Of a stretch of DNA of 64,000 nucleotides, positions 60,661 through 64,000 are shown piece after piece. The position numbers were made by a program, and so were the translations under genes. The number at the start of each line of letters is the position of its first letter. The first letter of the stretch is position 1. The stretch is from Roseospira marina. Lineage in GTDB: Bacteria; Pseudomonadota; Alphaproteobacteria; Rhodospirillales; Rhodospirillaceae. The notes beneath the pieces were generated by a model, which searched no databases, had not been told where the DNA came from, and saw only the letters and a program-made list of their open reading frames with translations. The DNA lies in NCBI RefSeq assembly GCF_014197855.1, contig NZ_JACIGJ010000001.1, positions 186,001 through 250,000 on the forward strand, written 5' to 3'.

Positions 60661-60975
60661 ATGCTGCTGATCGAATGCCCCTGGTGCGGGCCGCGCGAAG
60701 AAACCGAGTTCCACTACGGTGGTCAGGCCCATGTCGCCCGCCCCGCGGATCCGGCCGCGCTGTCGGATGAGGCCTGGGGGACCTACGTCTTTTTGCGCGA
60801 CAATCCAAAGGGCGAATTCGCGGAGCGCTGGTGTCACGCCGCCGGGTGCCGACGCTGGTTCAACGTGCTGCGTGACACCGTCAGCCACCGGATGTTGGCC
60901 GTCTACCGCATGGGAGAGCCCCGGCCAGCCGTCTCCGGCGAGTCCGGTTTGCCAGAGCGGGAGGCGGGGCGATGA
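60661..60975 (+). CDS. soxD: Sarcosine oxidase delta subunit
   Basis: Small zinc-containing subunit of 104 residues: MLLIECPWCGPREETEFHYG with Cys6 and Cys9, then ERWCHAAGCRRWFNVLRDT with His59 and Cys63, the zinc ligands of this family. A C-terminal tail of about 20 residues follows MLAVYRMGEP. It lies 25 bp after soxB and overlaps soxA by ATGA. Confidence 0.95.
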   Translation: MLLIECPWCGPREETEFHYGGQAHVARPADPAALSDEAWGTYVFLRDNPKGEFAERWCHAAGCRRWFNVLRDTVSHRMLAVYRMGEPRPAVSGESGLPEREAGR

Positions 60976-63900
60976 CCGACCGCACGCAGGACTTCCGGCT
61001 GTCCGAAGGCGGCTTGATCGACCGCAGCCGCCGCATTCGCTTTCGCTTCAACGGCGAATGGATGGATGGGCATCCCGGTGACACGGTCGCCAGTGCCTTG
61101 CTCGCGAACGGGATCCATCTGGTCGGCCGGTCGATGAAATACCACCGGCCGCGCGGTATCCTGGCCGCCGGGGCGGAGGATCCGGGCGCCCTCATCCAGC
61201 GCCGTCTGACGGGCGAGCCCGCGCGCACCGATCCGAACGGACGCGCCACCCAGACCGCGCTGGTGGACGGGCTGGAGGCGGACAGCGTCAACGTCTGGCC
61301 CTCGGTGGAGCGCGACCTGGGTGCCGCGCTGGGCCTGGCCTCCCGCGCTATGGGGGCCGGCTTCTACTACAAAATCATGCATGGCTCGCGCTGGATGTGG
61401 GACCGGGTCTACGAGCCGCTGATCCGCCGCGCGGCCGGTTTCGGCACCTGCCCACCGCTGCCCGATCCCGACCGCTACGACCAGCGCCACGTGCATTGTG
61501 ACGTGCTGGTGGTCGGCGGCGGTCCGGCGGGTCTGGCGGCGGCGCGCACGGCGGCAGTGCCCGGCGCCCGCGTAATTCTGGCGGACGAGGACGAGCGCCT
61601 GGGGGGCAGCCTGCTGGCCCGTCCGCGCGTGGTGGAGGGGCAGCCCGGGCCGGCGTGGGCCGACGCGGTCGAAGCGGACCTGCGCGCCCGTCCCGACGTG
61701 CGCGTGCTGCCGCGCACCACCGTGTTCGGCTATTACGACGGCAATTACCTGATGGCGCTGGAGCGGGTGACGGATCACCTGCCCCTGGACGACGCCCCCG
61801 CTGGCGCGCCGCGTCAGCGCCTGTGGCATATCCGGGCCACGCGCGTCGTGCTGGCGACCGGCGCCCATGAGCGTCCGCTGGTGTTCGGAGACAACGACCG
61901 GCCCGGCATCATGCTGGCCGGGGCGGCGCAGGCCTACCGGCATCGCTGGGGCGTCGTGCCGGGCCGTTCGGTGGTGCTGTTCACCACCAACGACGCCGCC
62001 TATGAGGCCGCGCTCGATCTGCACGCCGCCGGGGCGACCGTTCACGCCATCATCGACGCCCGCGAGGCGCCGGGGCCGGGCTGGCCCGCCGCCGCCCGCG
62101 CCGCCGGGATTCGCATCATGACCGGCTATGTGGTCGCGGGCACGACCGGCACGCGCCACATCACCGGCGCCAGCATTGCGAAACTCGAAGCCGACGGGCG
62201 TGCGGTGCCGCATTGCCTGGAAACGATCCCTTGCGACCTGCTGCTGGTCTCGGGTGGGCTGTCGCCGGTGGTGCATCTGTTCAGCCAGTCCGGCGGCCGG
62301 CTGCGCTATGACGACGACCGGCTGGCGTTCGTGCCGGAACAGGCCACCCAGGCGGTGGCGTCGGCGGGCGCCTGTGCCGGCACGTTCGATCTGGCCGGGA
62401 CGCTGGCGGAGGGCGCGGTGGCCGGCGCGGACGCCGCCCGCCGCGCCGGCTTCGATCCCGGGCCGGAGGCCGCGGCCGCACCGGACTGTGAGCCCGAACC
62501 GCCCATCAGACCGGCGGCGCCCCTGTGGCGGGTCCGCCCGGCCCCCGGCCTGGACCACGCTTGGGGCCTGCCGTTCGTGGATTTCCAGAACGACACCACG
62601 GCGCACGACATCCGGCAGGCCGCGCGCGAGGGGCTGGAAAGCGTCGAGCACGTCAAGCGCTACACCCTCACCGGCTTCGGCACCGACCAGGGCAAGACCG
62701 GCAACATCAACGGCCTGGGCGTGCTGGCGGAGGCGCTGGATCGCCCGATGGGGCAGGCGGGCACCACCACCTTCCGCCCGCCCTATACACCCGTGACCTT
62801 CGGCGCCATGGCCGGGCGCGACCGGGGCGACCATCTGGACCCGGCGCGGCTGACCGCGATCCACGACCGCCATGTGGCCCTGGGCGCCGAGTTCGAGGAC
62901 GTGGGCCAATGGAAGCGGCCCTGGTACTACCCGCGCGCGGGCGAAACCATGGCGCAGGCTGTCGAACGCGAATGCCGGGCGGTGCGCGAGGGCGTGGGAG
63001 TTCTCGACGCCTCCACCCTCGGCAAGATCGACATCCAGGGGCCGGACGCGGCCGAATTCCTCAACCGGGTCTACACCAACGCGTGGTCCAAGCTGGCGGT
63101 CGGGCGGGTGCGCTACGGCGTGATGTGCCGGGAGGACGGCATGGTGTTCGACGACGGCACCACGGCGCGCCTGGACGACACCCGGTATCTGATGACCACC
63201 ACGACCGGCAACGCCGCCGCCGTGCTGGATCACCTGGAGGAATACCTTCAGACCGAATGGCCGGACCTGCGGGTGCGCCTGACCTCGGTGACGGAGCAAT
63301 GGTCCACGGTCGGTCTTGCCGGGCCGCTGGCGGGCGAGCTGCTGGCTCGGTTGGCCTCCGGTCAGGACCTGTCGCCGGAGGCGTTCCCGTTCATGAGCTG
63401 GCGCCCGGCGATCGTCGCCGGCCTGCACGCCCGCGTCTTCCGCATCAGCTTCACCGGCGAGTTGCAGTACGAAATCAACGTGCCCTGGCACCAGGGCGGC
63501 GCCCTGTGGGACGCCATCCTGCGCGTGGGCGTGGACCTGGGGGTGACGCCCTACGGCACCGAGACCATGCACGTTCTGCGCGCCGAGAAGGGCTTCATCA
63601 TCGTCGGGCAGGAGACGGACGGCTGCCAGACGCCGGTTGATCTGGGCATGGACTGGATCGTGTCGAAAACCAAGCCGGACTTCATCGGCAAGCGCTCGCT
63701 CAGCCGGTCCGATACCGCGCGGCCGGACCGGCGGCATCTGGTCGGGCTGCGGTCGAAGGATCCGCGCCGGGTGATCCCGGAGGGCAGCCAGATCGTGGAG
63801 ACGGGCGCCAGCCGCCGGGCCACGCCGGTGCCGATGCTCGGCTTCGTCACCTCCGCCTACTGGAGCCCGACGCTGGACTCCGGCTTCGCGCTGGCCCTGG

Positions 63901-64000
63901 TCAGCGGCGGGCGCGGGCGGATCGGCGACACCGTGGCGGTCGCGCTGCCGTCGGGCGAGGTGCCGGCGGTGATCTGCGATCCCGTGATGGTCGACAAGGA
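60972..64000 (+). CDS. soxA: Sarcosine oxidase alpha subunit (3' end beyond the window)
   Basis: Large subunit, about 1009 residues visible and nearly complete. The N-terminal ferredoxin-like domain (FRFNGEWMDGHPGDTVASAL, SMKYHRPRGILAAGAEDP) precedes the dinucleotide-binding domain (DVLVVGGGPAGLAAARTAA, VLATGAHERPLVF), then the folate-binding aminomethyltransferase (GcvT-like) domain (about 600 onwards: DASTLGKIDIQGPDAAEFLN, FTGELQYEINVPW, GLRSKDPRRVIPEG). It channels the methylene group to tetrahydrofolate. Translation is coupled to soxD by ATGA. soxG should follow outside the window. Confidence 0.95.
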   Translation, partial: MTDRTQDFRLSEGGLIDRSRRIRFRFNGEWMDGHPGDTVASALLANGIHLVGRSMKYHRPRGILAAGAEDPGALIQRRLTGEPARTDPNGRATQTALVDGLEADSVNVWPSVERDLGAALGLASRAMGAGFYYKIMHGSRWMWDRVYEPLIRRAAGFGTCPPLPDPDRYDQRHVHCDVLVVGGGPAGLAAARTAAVPGARVILADEDERLGGSLLARPRVVEGQPGPAWADAVEADLRARPDVRVLPRTTVFGYYDGNYLMALERVTDHLPLDDAPAGAPRQRLWHIRATRVVLATGAHERPLVFGDNDRPGIMLAGAAQAYRHRWGVVPGRSVVLFTTNDAAYEAALDLHAAGATVHAIIDAREAPGPGWPAAARAAGIRIMTGYVVAGTTGTRHITGASIAKLEADGRAVPHCLETIPCDLLLVSGGLSPVVHLFSQSGGRLRYDDDRLAFVPEQATQAVASAGACAGTFDLAGTLAEGAVAGADAARRAGFDPGPEAAAAPDCEPEPPIRPAAPLWRVRPAPGLDHAWGLPFVDFQNDTTAHDIRQAAREGLESVEHVKRYTLTGFGTDQGKTGNINGLGVLAEALDRPMGQAGTTTFRPPYTPVTFGAMAGRDRGDHLDPARLTAIHDRHVALGAEFEDVGQWKRPWYYPRAGETMAQAVERECRAVREGVGVLDASTLGKIDIQGPDAAEFLNRVYTNAWSKLAVGRVRYGVMCREDGMVFDDGTTARLDDTRYLMTTTTGNAAAVLDHLEEYLQTEWPDLRVRLTSVTEQWSTVGLAGPLAGELLARLASGQDLSPEAFPFMSWRPAIVAGLHARVFRISFTGELQYEINVPWHQGGALWDAILRVGVDLGVTPYGTETMHVLRAEKGFIIVGQETDGCQTPVDLGMDWIVSKTKPDFIGKRSLSRSDTARPDRRHLVGLRSKDPRRVIPEGSQIVETGASRRATPVPMLGFVTSAYWSPTLDSGFALALVSGGRGRIGDTVAVALPSGEVPAVICDPVMVDK

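Noticed and set aside
60903-63737. Minus-strand open frame of 944 codons opposite soxA
   Set aside because: It is an antisense shadow of soxA, with no start signal, no motifs and skewed composition.
1-64000. tRNA, rRNA, CRISPR arrays, insertion sequences, prophage or attachment sites
   Set aside because: I looked for cloverleaf-like, repeat-spacer and transposase signals on both strands and saw none that I could support.

Overview
The window is a GC-rich, densely coded stretch of a bacterial chromosome with short intergenic gaps. I see no tRNA, rRNA, CRISPR array, insertion sequence or integrase. Several features point to an alphaproteobacterium, probably of the Rhodospirillales: a DnaJ-like gene directly before cobS, the gpmI-envC-ctpA operon, a three-gene proton-pumping transhydrogenase (pntAA/pntAB/pntB), the EVE-YciI-gpsA neighbourhood, soxBDA and TRAP transporters. 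This placement is an inference from gene content and order.

Layout. 1-2.4 kb: a sensor histidine kinase (cut by the left edge) paired with a periplasmic solute-binding protein. 2.5-7.3 kb: a small ribbon-helix-helix protein, a class A penicillin-binding protein, a J-domain protein and cobS without cobT. 7.3-9.6 kb: a fused urease gamma/beta gene and a urease alpha homologue that has lost most of its nickel ligands, the catalytic histidine and the flap. This is the most unusual locus in the window. 9.9-15.5 kb: an orphan cheZ, then gpmI-envC-ctpA. 15.5-24.7 kb: small housekeeping genes (EVE, two YciI, gpsA), two OmpA-type lipoproteins including pal, a membrane-anchored alpha/beta hydrolase, a methyltransferase-like protein, a secreted protein with an HEXXH motif, and xthA.

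25.0-34.8 kb is an accessory catabolic island, all on the + strand: acetoin dehydrogenase-type E1alpha, E1beta and E2 (acoABC), an SDR, a cyclophilin-like (DUF3830/cucumopine synthase-related) protein, a GntR/FCD regulator, a complete TRAP transporter and a protein of the L-2-amino-thiazoline-4-carboxylate hydrolase family. 34.7-42.5 kb: two membrane proteins, the transhydrogenase, thioredoxin, a GDSL hydrolase and threonine synthase. 42.5-56.8 kb: a PAS-GGDEF-EAL protein, propionyl-CoA synthetase, two cell-wall enzymes (L,D-transpeptidase, MepA), htpX, rsmB, an SDR, an HMCES/YedK protein, tldD and an enoyl-CoA hydratase. 56.8-64 kb: two GlxA/GbdR-type AraC regulators facing the heterotetrameric sarcosine oxidase genes soxB-soxD-soxA. 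soxA runs off the right edge, so this is most likely a glycine-betaine/sarcosine breakdown locus.

Identifications rest on reading motifs and recalled family sequences. No database search was possible.
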